Source: Usnea hakonensis
Taxonomy: Eukaryota > Ascomycota > Lecanoromycetes > Lecanorales > Parmeliaceae
DNA length: 19,179 bases
Direction of reading: 5' to 3'
Assembly: GCA_013423325.1 (NCBI GenBank)
Contig: BLJB01000400.1
Span: 1-19,179 of the forward strand
The position numbers and the translations under genes were made by a program. Under the pieces are notes generated by a model that did not search any database, had not been told where the DNA came from, and saw nothing but the letters and a program-made list of their open reading frames with translations. Of this stretch, positions 1 through 11,100 are shown in pieces; positions within the stretch are counted from its first letter, which is position 1, and every line of letters starts with the position of its first letter.

Positions 1-2
1 AG

Positions 3-1199
3 GTATACTTAAAGTAGGCGAAAATATACGGGGCGACCTTCGCCCCTAAGAAGTACGAGCTAGTCCACCTCACCAGAAGGCCGAAACGCTTCAATATAAA
101 AGCCGTAGTAGACCTAGGAGCAATAGTTATAGAGCCAAAGGGTAGTATACGGGTCCTGGGCCTGTACGTGGATAGAAAACTGAGGTAGGGTCCCCACCTC
201 AAGAAGGTAAAAGCCAAGATGGCGTCCCAATACCTCGCGCTATTAATGACGGCAGCCTCGATATAGGGAACAACACTAAACCGAGTACGCACGGTATACT
301 AGGCCGTTATTCGGCCGGCAATGACGTACGCGGCGGCTATCTGGCACAACCCGGAGGGTACGCGAGGAGCAACAAAGACACCAGGAAGACAGCTAGGGAT
401 AACCCAGAACAAGTACCTAAGACACGTCTCGGGAGCGTACAAGGCGACAAACACCAGGGAACTGGAGGCAGAGACAGGTATTCCCCCCATACAGGTCTCC
501 TTGGACCTAGCGGTCCTCCGTCACCAAGCCCTCAGGGGCGTACACGAGGTCACGAAAATTGGAAACGCACGTATCCGCAGAGCACTCCGGGGGAAGCGAG
601 GTCGTAAGGCAAAGGCACCACCAGCGCCTACAATAGAGAAGTGCTTATGGGCCGAGGGTGCCCTCCCTAGGGAAGGGTAGGAACAACACGACGCAGGGAA
701 AAGAGAAAGGAAGGAGACGGAGGCAATAAGGGGAAGAGTGCGGGGCTAGGGTAACACAGCCTGGCGCACCCTATAGGAAGGCTACCGCACGGGTATACCC
801 GAAAACGAGAGGACACTAGCTCAGGGTCCTGAGGACTAGAAAACGAGGAGAACACTTCACTACAACCTCGCGAAAGCCGAAAGCTCCGCCCTGATCTAGA
901 TACGAACAGAGAAGATCGGGCTGGCACAGTTCCTCTTCCGTCGCAAGGTCCCGGGTATCTATATAGCCAGCTGCGAATGCGGCTGGCCGAAACAGGATAC
1001 TAAACATATCCTTATCTTCTGTCCGAGGCTAGGACAATTCAGACTAGCACTTCTGGAGTCCGCGGGAACTAGTGACCTGCGGAGAATGCTAACCACCCCA
1101 AGAGGGGCGAGGGCGTCAACCAGATGGCTAATCCAATCCGGCCTCCTAGGCCAGTATTCCCTAGTAAAAGACCAGTTATATAGGGACAGAGCGGCCTAA
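3..1199 (+). pseudogene. LINE ORF2 C-terminal fragment (RT thumb region, zinc finger)
   Basis: One frame runs from the window edge to TAA at 1197-1199 with about nine internal stops, all TAG, and no frameshift. Near the start it reads GATFAPKKYELVHLTRRPKR, then VLGLYVDRKLR-stop-GPHLKK and MTYAAAIWHNP, which is the region after the catalytic core of fungal LINE reverse transcriptases. Stops fall where W (before GPHL, before GTTL) or Q (before AVIRPA) is expected, so TGG or CAG became TAG. The longest open piece is 321-680. A Cys/His motif, CECGWPKQDTKHILIFC (972-1022), matches the C-terminal zinc finger of these proteins. The endonuclease and catalytic RT core lie to the left of the window. 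The protein once copied LINE RNA into DNA at the target site; this copy is dead. Confidence 0.88.
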
Positions 1200-1317
1200 G
1201 GGACGCTAGCATCGGCATAAAGGGGGTAGAGGAACACGAGCGTAGGAGGTACCGAGCGATAGCAGTCGAAGGTAGTATACAGACTCAAAACAGCGGAGAC
1301 AAGTAGGAGTACGGTAA

Positions 1318-1425
1318 GGTTTTTTACCCTGGTAGTANNNGGTTTCCCTTATATCATTGCCATAGAGCTTCCCGTAATTATCTTTCACATAGTTAGATAG
1401 ACACGAGTATGAATTCCAATCCAAT
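1318..1425 (+). repeat. LINE 3' terminal block, copy A
   Basis: This block, from TTTTTACCCTGG to the CCAATCCAAT tail, recurs in the same orientation at 16624-16733. A stretch of about 50 bp between the words for CAGAGCTTCCC and ACACGAGTAT is nearly identical in both. The differences include RIP-type changes and a short indel at the run of N. It is the 3' end of the LINE family, the part a LINE reverse transcriptase recognises when it starts copying. The only minus-strand open frame here (1206-1424) is a shadow. Confidence 0.85.
1338..1340. other. Assembly gap or ambiguous bases (NNN)
   Basis: Three N lie within GGTAGTANNNGGTTTCC. The second copy of the block reads GGCGTAAGCAAAGGTTTCC, so the true sequence is probably close to AGCAAA and the number of N may not equal the number of missing bases. 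It marks a place where the assembler could not choose between repeat copies or join reads. Confidence 0.9.
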
Positions 1426-2420
1426 TATAGAAAACTATTAAATAGAATATATTCTTATTATTATATTAAAATAATATTCTACTAATAATAAAATTAGAAG
1501 TATTAATCTTAAGTATAGTCTATCTTTTTAAATTAAAATACTTTAATATTAGAGTATTAATAATTTACTTTTTAAGATTTTTAAAGGTTTTTAAATAGAT
1601 CTTATTTTATATAAATAGGATATCCTTTCTAATAAATTATATTAAGAACTTTATTAGCTTTAAGAACTTATAAATAAAATATTTATAGAAGTTAGTAAAT
1701 CTAATAAATTTTTATACCTCTTTTAGATTTATAGAAGAAGACTATTTAATAATAGCTTCTATCTTTTTAAAATCTATTCGAAACCCTTTATCTAATATAA
1801 TAATATTTAGAAAGATTATCTCTTCTATATTAAATTTATACTTTTTAATATCTATTTATAAATTTATATCTTAAAGATAAAAGAGTATTTTTTAAATATA
1901 GTTTTAATACTTTTTCCTTAATTTACTATAAATAAGAATATTATTAAAATATATTTAATAGAAATTATTTAGAAATTTCTATAATATCTTATTAATATAC
2001 TACTAAAAAGAGTTTAGTCTATTAATTAGTTTAAATAGAAGGACTTTATACTTATATAATTCTAGAGCTATTATAAAAATAGTTAAATTCTTACTTTTAG
2101 AATCTATTCTAAATTTATTAAATATTATAATAATATCTAAATAAGTAAGATATTTATAGTTTATAATTTTTCTAATAACCTCCTCTATAAAAGGAAAAGG
2201 ATATTAATTATATTTAATAAAAATATTTAACTTTTAATAATCTATATAGAATTATAAATTATTATTAGATTTTAATATAAAGAGGATTAATAATATATAA
2301 AAAGCTTTATTAAATATAATAATTTTTTTAGAGAAGTTTTTAATAAGATATTCTTTAATTCGCTATATTTTATATAGAGATATATAATATACTCTACTTT
2401 ATAGAGGCTTTATATTAGAA
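1426..2420 (-). pseudogene. Gypsy reverse transcriptase and start of RNase H (G1 pol remnant)
   Basis: Reading the minus strand from about 2400 down gives ISLYKI-stop-RIKEYLIKNFSKK, then FNKAFYILLILFILKSNNN, then YIDY-stop-KLN (about 2225-2250), the classic order of fungal gypsy RT (partner of FVKKPDGSLRFCIDYRKLN). Further on come YPFPFIEEVI, LELYKYKVLLFKLIN and the polymerase box, which reads YFNNILIYSK where YLDDILIYSK is expected (about 1925-1950), so both catalytic Asp are Asn. The connection GFRMDFKKIEAIIK and FTNFYRYF follow, then RNase H with INTSNF in place of INASDF, ending at IVFYN exactly at the LINE junction. All changes fit C-to-T or G-to-A damage. The enzyme copied element RNA to DNA; this copy is inactive. 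Confidence 0.85.
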
Positions 2421-3169
2421 ATAAATTTAATTTTATAATTATAAAATTAATAAAAAGGGAGCTTATTAGTTTAGATATAATTAAAAATATTTTAAAAGTT
2501 TTAATATTTAGAAGGAAACTTTTTTTAAATTACTTTAGAATCCGCCTTAGACGCTTCTATAATATTTATTTCTAGAGTATCTAAATAGTCTTTCTAATTA
2601 ATTAGAATAAGGATATTAATATTTTTTATAGATATAATAAATAGCTATATCTTTTTAGTTCTTATTTAATAAGTAAAGAGGCTAAAGATATCTATATTTA
2701 TATTATATATAATAAAGAACTCTTTTTTTATTAAAAGTTATTCCCTCTAGAGAACTTTAAAGATAAATAGAATAAATAAGATTTTAATAATTCGCGCTTT
2801 TAGATTAGTCTTATTATTAGTAGAAAAGATTATCGAATTAGATTATATATTAAGTAAGACTCTATATTAGTTTATTTAGAGCTTACTAAAAATAATTATA
2901 TATTATTCTAAATTAGTAATAAATATAGAGATAATTAGTTCTTTATAGCTATTAAATTTAAGATTAAATAAAAGTAGATAAATAATAAAAGTCTTTAATA
3001 TATTATTATTATATTTATATATATATTAAAGCTTAGAAAGAGGTATAAATAAGATTCTAAATATAATATATATAATCGAAATTATCCTTTTATTAATAAA
3101 GTAGTATTCTATAGTACTAGTATTAATTAGGAGAGATATTTAATATCTTTTTCTTTAATTATATAATAT
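2421..3169 (-). pseudogene. Degenerate gypsy region upstream of RT (protease side)
   Basis: By position on the minus strand this should hold the aspartic protease and the linker to RT of the G1 element. The sequence is too eroded for me to place an active site, and no open frame of useful length remains. Its base composition matches the RT remnant beside it, and it continues across the solo LTR at 3170-3388. Confidence 0.45.
3165..3169. repeat. Target-site duplication AATAT, left copy
   Basis: AATAT directly precedes the TGT end of the solo LTR and is repeated directly after its ACA end (3389-3393). A perfect 5-bp duplication is what Ty1/copia and Ty3/gypsy integrases leave. Confidence 0.8.
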
Positions 3170-3388
3170 TGTAAGGGACTGGATGAGAATCTGAATAATA
3201 TATGGGTCCAAGTATTAACTAAATATTACTATGAAGAAGATCTAATTACAAGTGGTTGTGGGAGTTCTCATAAACAAACTCCGGAGTTAACGGAAATAAG
3301 GCTAAGCCTAATCGGGCTAGCCTGCGCTCTCCACCATTCCAGCAAGAAACGGAGGAGAAAAGAGTAGTCATAATATAAGACCATGACA
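3170..3388. mobile_element. Solo LTR (219 bp), not RIP-mutated
   Basis: The block begins TGTAAGGGACTGG and ends CCATGACA, giving the TGT...ACA termini of an LTR, with 5-bp target duplications on both sides. It is the only stretch in the left third of the window that keeps normal CA and TG dinucleotides, in sharp contrast with the flanking AT-rich gypsy sequence. The ends share no inverted repeat beyond TGT/ACA, which argues against a MITE. No internal coding sequence follows, so it is most simply the product of LTR-LTR recombination. A TATATAAG-like stretch near 3371-3380 could be core promoter. I cannot assign it to copia or gypsy, nor give its orientation with certainty. Confidence 0.82.
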
Positions 3389-3393
3389 AATAT
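3389..3393. repeat. Target-site duplication AATAT, right copy
   Basis: This is the exact match of 3165-3169, immediately after the ACA end of the solo LTR. AT-rich surroundings make a chance match of five bases possible, but its position at both exact LTR boundaries is strong support. Confidence 0.8.
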
Positions 3394-5200
3394 ATTTAGT
3401 ACTATAAAGAGCTTTTTAAAAAATAGAGAGAACTCGAGTATAATTTAAAATAAGAGTATAAGATTATCTTTATTATCTTTAAAATAATATACTATTTTAA
3501 TAATACTTTCTATCGAGCCTTTAATAGAGAATAGTCTTTTTCTAACCCCTTTAAATTCTTATAATAATTCGAATTAGAAGATTTATCTATTAAGATTTTA
3601 TAAATCTAAAGATCTTATTTATATAAGTTTAGATTATAAAAATAAGTCTAATTATCTAGATAGTTATTCGCGTAATATTTAAATTTATAATATTTAAAAT
3701 AGTTATCTTTAGCTATATCCTTTATTTAGATAATATTATTTAATAAAGTTTATTTTATAGAATTATATATAGGTTTAAAAGCTATTTTTAATAGAGTAGA
3801 AATAAATACTACTTTTTTTATATTTCTAGATTAATCTTTCTATAATAAAATCTTATTCTAATTTTTTTATATAATTTTTTATAAATTATTTAGCTTTACT
3901 ATATATTTTTTAATTTTTTCGAGAATAGTAAACTTAAATTATTAATTATTCTAGAGGATCTAGAGCTAGATTACTACTTTATTATATAACTCTTTAATAA
4001 GAAGATCTTCGTTATACTTTAAATAAAAAGAGAGTCTTCTAAAATTTAAATAAAAATTAGTAAACTATATAGCCTCTATTTATAATATTATAAATTATCT
4101 TTAGTAGTTCTATTTATAATTCGAGTCTTTAAATATAATAGCGAGTTTATCTATAATATTCTAGATAGTAAGAAAAGGGTTATTAGCGTTAATCTCTTAT
4201 TTAGAGTAAATTTACTTTATAGTCTTTTCTTTAAAATATAAAAGTATATATTTAATATAACTTTTATTATTATTCTAATAGTTTTTATTTATTTTTAGTT
4301 TAATTATTATCTTACTCTTCTAATTTTTTTAGATAAGATCTATATTATTAATAAAGAGAGGAGGATCCGGATATTTTTAAAAATACTTAATAATAATTAT
4401 AAAAGATAACTCTATATTATTTTAAATATTTTAAAATTATTCTAATTTAGAATTTATAGATATAAGATCTTTTTATATATCTATTAATTATTATATAATA
4501 AATTATTACTTTATAATCTTCTTTTCTAATAATTAAGAGGTTTAAATACTTATATCCCTCTTTTAATAGATCTAATTTAGTATATTTAGAAACTTCTCTA
4601 GGTTCTTTTTAGTCTACTATATAAACTTATCTATAGAGAAGATATTTTAGAAAATAGTTATATTATTATTTTTAGTCTAAGATATTAATACTTTTTTAGA
4701 TACCCCTTTTAGTTACTATAAGTAATTAGTTAGATTAGAATAATAAAGAGTATCTTCTAAAGGTCTTAAAGTATTAAGTTTATTTAGAGATATTTTAGAG
4801 GCCTTTTAAAATATATTATAATATATTTTATCTTTATTTTCTAATATAAGTTTATCTTTTAAAATATCGTTAAAGTATTTATCTTTATTATTAAAAAGAA
4901 GTATATTTTATAATTCTTTATACTTATCTAACTAGATAATTAGTAGAGCTATTTAGTAGTTTAATAGATATTAAAAAGATTCTAGAGAAAAGAAAGAAAA
5001 GATAGTAGAAAAATAATTTTACTTCTTTAGATTTATAGTAGAAAATATAATTAATTATTAAGAGATAATTAACTCTTTTTTAAATTAGATATTAAAAAAG
5101 TAAAATTTTCTCCTTTTAATATATTAAATATAAGGTTTTTATATAACTATTTATTAATTAATTTAGCTAGTTTAATATATTTAAATACTTTAAAAATATA
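3394..5200 (-). pseudogene. Degenerate G1 region, expected gag
   Basis: This stretch has the same extreme AT composition and lack of CpA as the RT remnant and lies where gag should be on the minus strand, between the protease side and the 5' LTR. I could not recognise a gag core in any frame: stops are frequent and conserved residues are lost. No RNA gene, clean repeat or un-mutated insertion is visible inside it. Confidence 0.4.
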
Positions 5201-5536
5201 TATTAAAAAAGGCGTTACTCCGCCTATAGAATTATTATATTATTATTAATTAGCCGCGGTTATATCTTCTTAAGATAATTTCTTTTTTATCGTTAATAAT
5301 ATAAATCCTTTATTAATTACTCTTCTATTTAGCGATATTATATTATTTAGGCGTACTAATAATACTTTATATTATTTAGAATATATCTAGTATATTATTA
5401 CTAGGCCGTTAATCTATAAATACCCCCTCTTAGGTTCTTTTAGCTCGTCTAAAGTCTCGAGCGAAATAGTAATAGAATTATTAATATTATATAATTAATA
5501 GATTAATTAAATAATATTAGGACTATAACTAGATCT
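5201..5536 (-). repeat. Probable inner part of the G1 5' LTR
   Basis: Here CpG and GC pockets reappear (near 5205-5225, 5258-5265 and 5400-5465), which sets this block apart from the expected gag region. On the minus strand there is a run AGAGGGGGTATTTATAGA (about 5413-5432), which looks like a TATA box behind a G-rich upstream element, as in an LTR promoter. It stops at the left end of G2. On the minus strand the natural partner is 15441 down to 15275, which begins TGTTACGAG. The LTR inner boundary near 5205 is not defined. Confidence 0.4.
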
Positions 5537-5698
5537 TGTTACGGCCATTACCATTACCAGTGTAACTATTGCCAAGGTACTAGTAGTAGTGCACATTAGT
5601 TAGTGCCGCAGCATTTAGATAGATTTCTCGATAGTATTAATATAGACTTTTGATACACTCTACTTTCATTTATAGATTATAACGTAGAGGCTATAATA
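5537..5698 (+). repeat. G2 5' LTR (162 bp)
   Basis: It begins TGTTACGGCCATTACC and ends CTATAATA, where the 3' copy ends CCATGATA. Aligned without gaps to the 3' LTR it shows 18 differences, all transitions, 16 of them in CpA or TpG context. In the first half (to about 5615) this copy keeps the ancestral C or G; in the second half it is the mutated one. The LTR supplied promoter and polyadenylation signals for the element. Confidence 0.92.
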
Positions 5699-6312
5699 TA
5701 TAGTACTAATATCTATCTTTAACTACTATTGATTAGCTATTGACGACTAGGATACCCTCTATTAGATATAAGTTACTAGTCCTTCGCTTCCGCTATTATA
5801 CTATCATTAATACTAAGACTTATATCTTACTATACGATACGCCTTATTTATTTACCTTATTTTACTCGCCTTACTATAGTAATCTACTACTCTATACTAC
5901 TACTTTTAGTTACTAAGTTACTATTATTAATATATAACTATAGTTAGATTATTTATCTACTTTTATTTAATCTATATTATTTACTTTTTTACTATTGTTG
6001 CGGTAATTGCTAAAGTTACTAGTATACTTTCCGCATTAGGACGTAATTTAAGCGCCCTTAGCGTACGGTAGGATTTATCTACTTTATTAATATATTTTTA
6101 ATAATTTTTTTCTGCCTTATTTTTAATTACTCTATACTATACTAAATTATTTAGTTTACTTACTACCTTACTTTAAACTAGCTCTATTACTACTATCCGA
6201 GTTAGTCCGTACTACTTACTAGATTTTTGACTTCTATAAAGCTACCGGTAACCGTACTTACGATATTTTAATTAACGTTCTTTATATAATTAAGTTTATT
6301 ATCTATAATTAC
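5699..6312 (+). other. G2 leader between 5' LTR and gag
   Basis: The primer-binding site should start within a few bases of 5699, but the sequence there (TATAGTACTAATATC) is mutated and I cannot match it to a tRNA. The rest is RIP-damaged sequence with scattered TAG and TAA in all frames. A possible short coding-like stretch surrounds 5990-6100 in another frame, but nothing I recognise. Gag may start inside this leader, since its true ATG is probably destroyed. Confidence 0.5.
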
Positions 6313-8160
6313 TAGAGACCGGCTAGAGATAGGTCTACCTTTAGTACTAGGTAATTCCGTACTTTTTCTACGGACCTACCTAGCTTTCCTTTTACTTGGG
6401 CTATAGATATATTATCGTTTAAGAAAGTAGTTAAAGAATTTATAGAAAGAATAACTATCTATTATAAAAATCTAGAGGTACTTTAGTATATTACTAAAAG
6501 ACGAGTACTACTCTAACGGTCCTTAGAAAAACGTTCTAATCCACTACCAAAATTACGCTTGCCTGCGGACGTTCCACTATCTACTACTAAAGGCCGTAAT
6601 CCTACTATAGCGGATATACTACTCCTAGAGTCCCTATTGCTTTAGCCTCTCGAGAGTAAGTATTAATAACCGCTACTAAAAATAGCTCCTACGTTCTTAA
6701 TAGATTAACGAGAAGAGATAGCCGTAATTATTATCTAAATAATAGCTATCGTGAATTAAAACCCTTCGTAGTCTTAAAATTAAAATCGTCCCCCCGCGGT
6801 ACCGTAATTTCGACCCCGAGATATCGATTACTTTAACCCCGACTCTACTATAAAGCCTATTAAAGTAAAAGATATATATAATATCTATTATAACGTATTT
6901 AGCTTTACTAATAGATTAAGAGTTAAGGTAATATTAATAGACGAAGTAATCCTATAATAGAATATCGAGTCCTACTTACTAGGTACCGTAGATAATTAGT
7001 ATACTAACTAACTAATATATCTTAATAGACTAGGTTTGCGGAATATTATAGATAGCGTTAAAGAATAATATAATATACTAGAAGCCCGATTTTATAATTC
7101 TCTAGGTATATTACTAATACTGCTAGAATCTATCTAATACTTAGTTAATAACGTATAGAATAGAAAAGATCCTACCGATTATATCTCTAGTATTATACTA
7201 AATAGAAAAAATACTAGACTTATAATAATAAAGTAATTCTAAGTTATAATAGTCTATAAGTATATTAATAGTAAGCTTCGATATAACCTACCCTATTCTA
7301 CGTCTAGCTTAATAGTATCTAGTCTTTTAGAAGAGTTATAGTATTAAAAGGATATCTGGTTTAACCTTTATATACTAAAACTTATATCGGTATCTATAGG
7401 TCGAGAATAGTGGTAATTTCAGAATAATAATACCTAACCATATTAAATACGAAATTACCAGCCACAAATTTAACCCTAGTCGCAATATTATCAGTTCCAG
7501 CCGCAACAAAGTCAACGATACTAGTCATAGTAACAGCAGCGACAATACTAATTTCTACTATAGAAAGAATATTAATTTCAGCCGCAGAAAGAGTATTAAT
7601 TCCAACCGTAGTAGGAGGACAACCGGTATCAATCTCAACCGTAGTAAGGTTAGTTCCAAAATGAACAACGAGGTCGTAATATATAGTAACGCCCTTATAA
7701 AGGTAATAATCCATATAATAACCGACCGTTCTTTCCGTCCAATTCCTAGAATTACAATAACAATCAGCAGCAGACACAGTAACAGGCGCAGCCCTCATCG
7801 TCACAACTGCCGCAAAAACTGCTCGGTCCTAGGAACCGCCCCCCGTTGCTGATTACCGACGGAAACGTAGATATATCCCCTAGTATAAACTAATAGTTGA
7901 ATTAGAATTAGAATAATATTAGTAATAGAAATCTATTCTATTTAAATAGACGTCTATATTACCCTAAGGCTTACTAATATAGACCTAACGAGGATAGGCT
8001 AAGAGATAATTAATAAGAGTATAAGGCTTATAAAGACGTATTCTATAATACTACAATACCTAATTAGGCTGATAACGAGCGCTATTAGGATCTAGATAAT
8101 ATTCTACTAATAGACGAATAAGCCGAAAATATATTTTAAGATAGTACGGTAGAAGCGTAC
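6313..8160 (+). pseudogene. Gag of G2 (N-terminal part of a gag-pol fusion), RIP-inactivated
   Basis: Gag forms the virus-like particle that packages element RNA. In this frame 6820-7340 reads through the conserved core of fungal gypsy Gag: DIDYFNPDS, YNVFSFTNRLRVKV, then SYLLGTVDN-stop-YTN, LNRLGLRNI, LEARFYNS, NRKDPTDYISSIILN and VYKYINSKLRYNLP. Stops sit where W or Q is expected. From about 7400 to 7850 follows a Gln- and Asn-rich tail (QFQPQQSQ, PQKEY repeats), unusual in keeping many CAA and CAG codons. The frame continues into pol with no frameshift. The start is uncertain because ATG codons would be mutated. A 136-codon open frame on the opposite strand (7394-7804) is a shadow of the Q-rich tail. 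Confidence 0.82.
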
Positions 8161-11100
8161 TTCCTTATCGAACCATTTTACTTATACCGTTACTACTATT
8201 GCGACGCTGATTTTAGCTCTAATAATTAGCTATATAAACATCTTCGGATAGCCTGTAAGAAGCGTACCGTAGTTGAGACACGTGTACAGGAAACCCTATA
8301 GTTACCTCCACTAGATACGGTCCCTTAGGAAAAGCCTCTCGAAACGAGTATAGCTTTCTATACGTCTAATATTATTAAGTCTAACGCGACGGATATTAAT
8401 AATAAAGGCTATATCTTTAGAGGTTATAGATTTATTATCGTAATCGTAATATTCTTCCTAGCCGGTTAAGGTTACGAATTATACTTTAATACCGGCTATA
8501 TAATAAGCCTTATCGATCGCAAGTTCCTACTTGAGATCTACCCGGGTATATATATTAAAAAGATGGTATCTCTAATAACTATAAGGGGTATTAGAGTAAA
8601 GACGTATAATATAAGTAAGTATATATAACTAAAGATATATCTACCTAGTAAAAATAGTCTCGGTATAGCCGTTATTAAACGAGAATTCTACGTGGTTAAT
8701 AACCTCGCTACTAAAGTACTTATTAGTATTAATATTATTAAGCTAGAAGGAATCGTACTCGACGTTATAAAAAATCTTATAACTATTACTTTATACCGTA
8801 ATATATAAGTCGAGATTATATCTACTAGCTACTAGCTATAAGCTAGTATAATAATATATAGTACTAAGAGAATAACTATCCCTCTTTATTTAAATATTAT
8901 CGTTCTAATTTCGGGCCCGAAGAAGTATAGCCTTGAGCTCCTAAAAGATAGGGATTTTATTTTCGAGCCGTAAAAATTAGATTATCTATTAGTTTATACT
9001 TATATCGTTAACTATAATATATTAGAGATTTTTGTAAGAAACGATATAAATAATTTAGTTTTACTATTATAAAAGGTAAAATTAGGCCTTATTTTTGATT
9101 ACGAGGTTATAGGGTACTTTACGATCGATACTACCTACTATAATTTAGCCTTAAAGGCACCTAGATATAAGAAAAGATAGAATTAGATTAAATCTGGGCT
9201 ACGGAAACTTGTCGCTATAGTAGTAGTATTCTTAGTAGTAGTAATAGTATCCGCTACCCCTACTAAAGAAGTTTACGTAACTAGAGTTACTTTATATAGA
9301 AATATAATAGTAAAAGCGTTATTAGCTTCTACTATCGCTAAGTTTCCCTTACTATAAATAGATACTAGAAGCGTCTAGAATATCCCTTCGGAAGAATAGA
9401 TAGACGTGCCCCTCGTCGATAACTAGCGAGATCTCTATAAGCTAGGATAAGTACGTATATACGCTCTCGATAATAAAGATAGATCTATTATTAATATAGA
9501 GTTCGATAAGCTTTATTTATAAGGACGTCTAGAATAGACTATATTAGTAATATTATTTTCGTTCCTATATTTTGTAGTTTAGAAATAGATATTAGAGGGA
9601 GATAAAAAGGGTCGTATTATTATAGATATAAGGGCCCTTAATAAAATTATAATACCCGATATATATCCTATACTATTATAAATAGATATTCTAGCGGCAA
9701 TTAAAGATGTAATATTTATTTTAATAGTCGATACTACTAGTTTCTTTTACTAATAGTAGGTTAATCTAGCTTATTAATATAGATTTACCGTTTCTTCCTA
9801 TCGTGGGTAGGAATCGTTCCGTGTCCTAATTATAGGCTATCGTAACTCTCCGGCCTACGTTTAATATATAATTAATAGGATTCTGCGCCCCTTTCGATCC
9901 TTTTACCGTACGTACGTAGATAATATTATTATATTTTTAGTATTACTCGAGGAATATATCGATTATCTAAAGAAAGTTTTTACTATATTATCTATATTTA
10001 ATATTTATCTATCCCTAAAGAAGTCCTTTCTAGGATACCTAATAGTATAACTACTAGGTTAAAAAGTTAATACCCTAGGCCTTACTACGGCGAATAAAAA
10101 GCTTACCGTAATAGCCAATTTAGCTTTTCTAAGAAATTTGGGACAACTAGAAAAATACTTAGGACTTACGGGATATCTACGTTAATATATCCCCTATTAC
10201 GTAGCTATCGCTAAATCGCTCTAAGAACGGAAAACCTTTTTTAATAACCGTAATAAGATATAGGGTACTAATACTTATCGAAAGGTCTAAGGAACTACTT
10301 TATTAATATCGATATTAAGCGAGCTTAACGTATTCTATTAACTATAAAAGAAATTTATATACCCTAGAATTTTATATTACTTCGACGAGAAAAAATAGCT
10401 CTATATAGACCTCGACGCTAGTAAAGAATTCGGGTTTAAAGCGATAATTTATTACGGCGTTTTAAACTAAGAATTATCGACGTAAAAAGCCTAATAACTA
10501 ATCTTGTTCCTTAGTAGGCTCCTATCTAACGCTAAGATAAAATACTAGCCGACCGAGCTTAAGGTTACTAATCTAGTCTAGATAGTTAAAAAAGTTCGCT
10601 ATATAATCGAAGCGATAGTAAAGATAACGATTATTTATACTAACTACTCCGCTACCCTTAGGATCGTCTAATAGAGTAGTTTAAATACTACGTTAACTAA
10701 GAAGCTTAATCTACGTCTTATTTATATATTAGAATATCTATAGCGTTTCCGTATTAACCTTAGATATAAGTCTAGAAAAAGTAATATAGTTCTTAACGTA
10801 CTTTCTCGATTAGCTAGCCGGTTAGTATATCGCCCTAAGACTAACTCTATCCTCGATAAGATTAACGCTTTTTAAATAGATATATTCCCGGTTAGCCTAA
10901 TTATAATATCTAATACTTTCCGTAAACGACTTAAGAAAGGATATTAAAATAAGTCTAGATAGAAGAGACTTCTTAATATAGTAGTAGCTAACGTAAAACT
11001 AAAAGATAACGCTACCGTATTACTATATAAGTTAATTAATAGATTACTATACTTTATAGATACTAATAAGAGTCTTAGACTTTATATCCTAATAGCGGTA

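Larger units (their letters stand above)
1..1425 (+). mobile_element. 3' part of a LINE (non-LTR retrotransposon, Tad1-like)
   Basis: The left part of this element lies outside the window. What remains is the C-terminal end of ORF2 (to 1199), about 120 bp of 3' UTR and a shared 3' block ending in a short tandem tail, CCAAT CCAAT, at 1416-1425. Tails of short repeats are usual at LINE 3' ends. RIP is moderate: W and Q codons have become TAG, but many CA and TG dinucleotides remain, so this copy is less damaged than the gypsy element to its right. The tail abuts - strand gypsy RNase H sequence exactly at 1426, so the LINE appears to have inserted into that gypsy element. The clade name rests on protein resemblance recalled, not on a search. 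Confidence 0.85.
1426..5536 (-). mobile_element. Heavily RIP-mutated Ty3/gypsy element (G1), minus strand
   Basis: This very AT-rich stretch is a gypsy retrotransposon read right to left. Its RT and RNase H are recognisable at 1426-2420. The protease and gag regions should lie at about 2420-5200, and part of the 5' LTR at about 5200-5536. CpA is essentially gone and CpG is also reduced, so damage is deeper than in the neighbouring G2 element, which keeps CpG. It is interrupted by a solo LTR (3170-3388), cut on its 3' side by the LINE (1425/1426), and probably split on its 5' side by G2. RNase H remainder, integrase and 3' LTR would lie left of the window. Confidence 0.8.

Noticed and set aside
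299..490. Minus-strand 63-codon open frame
   Set aside because: It lies opposite the readable RT region of the LINE and has no features of its own.
667..1007. Two overlapping minus-strand open frames (86 and 63 codons)
   Set aside because: They are antisense shadows of the LINE ORF2 C-terminus, whose sense frame carries the zinc finger.
1206..1424. Minus-strand open frame across the LINE 3' UTR
   Set aside because: It is antisense to the LINE 3' end, crosses the NNN, and recurs only because the block itself is repeated; no protein features.
3170..3388. Alternative reading as a MITE
   Set aside because: The ends share only TGT/ACA and no longer inverted repeat; the 5-bp duplication and TGT...ACA ends fit an LTR better.
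1426..5536. Possible CRISPR array or AT-rich origin in the AT-rich block
   Set aside because: No regular spaced repeats; the AT richness is explained by RIP of a gypsy element whose RT is still legible.
7394..7852. Minus-strand 136-codon frame and plus-strand 63-codon frame
   Set aside because: Both come from the Gln-rich Gag tail; CA-rich sequence on the + strand reduces stops in other frames. The Gag frame itself is in another phase.
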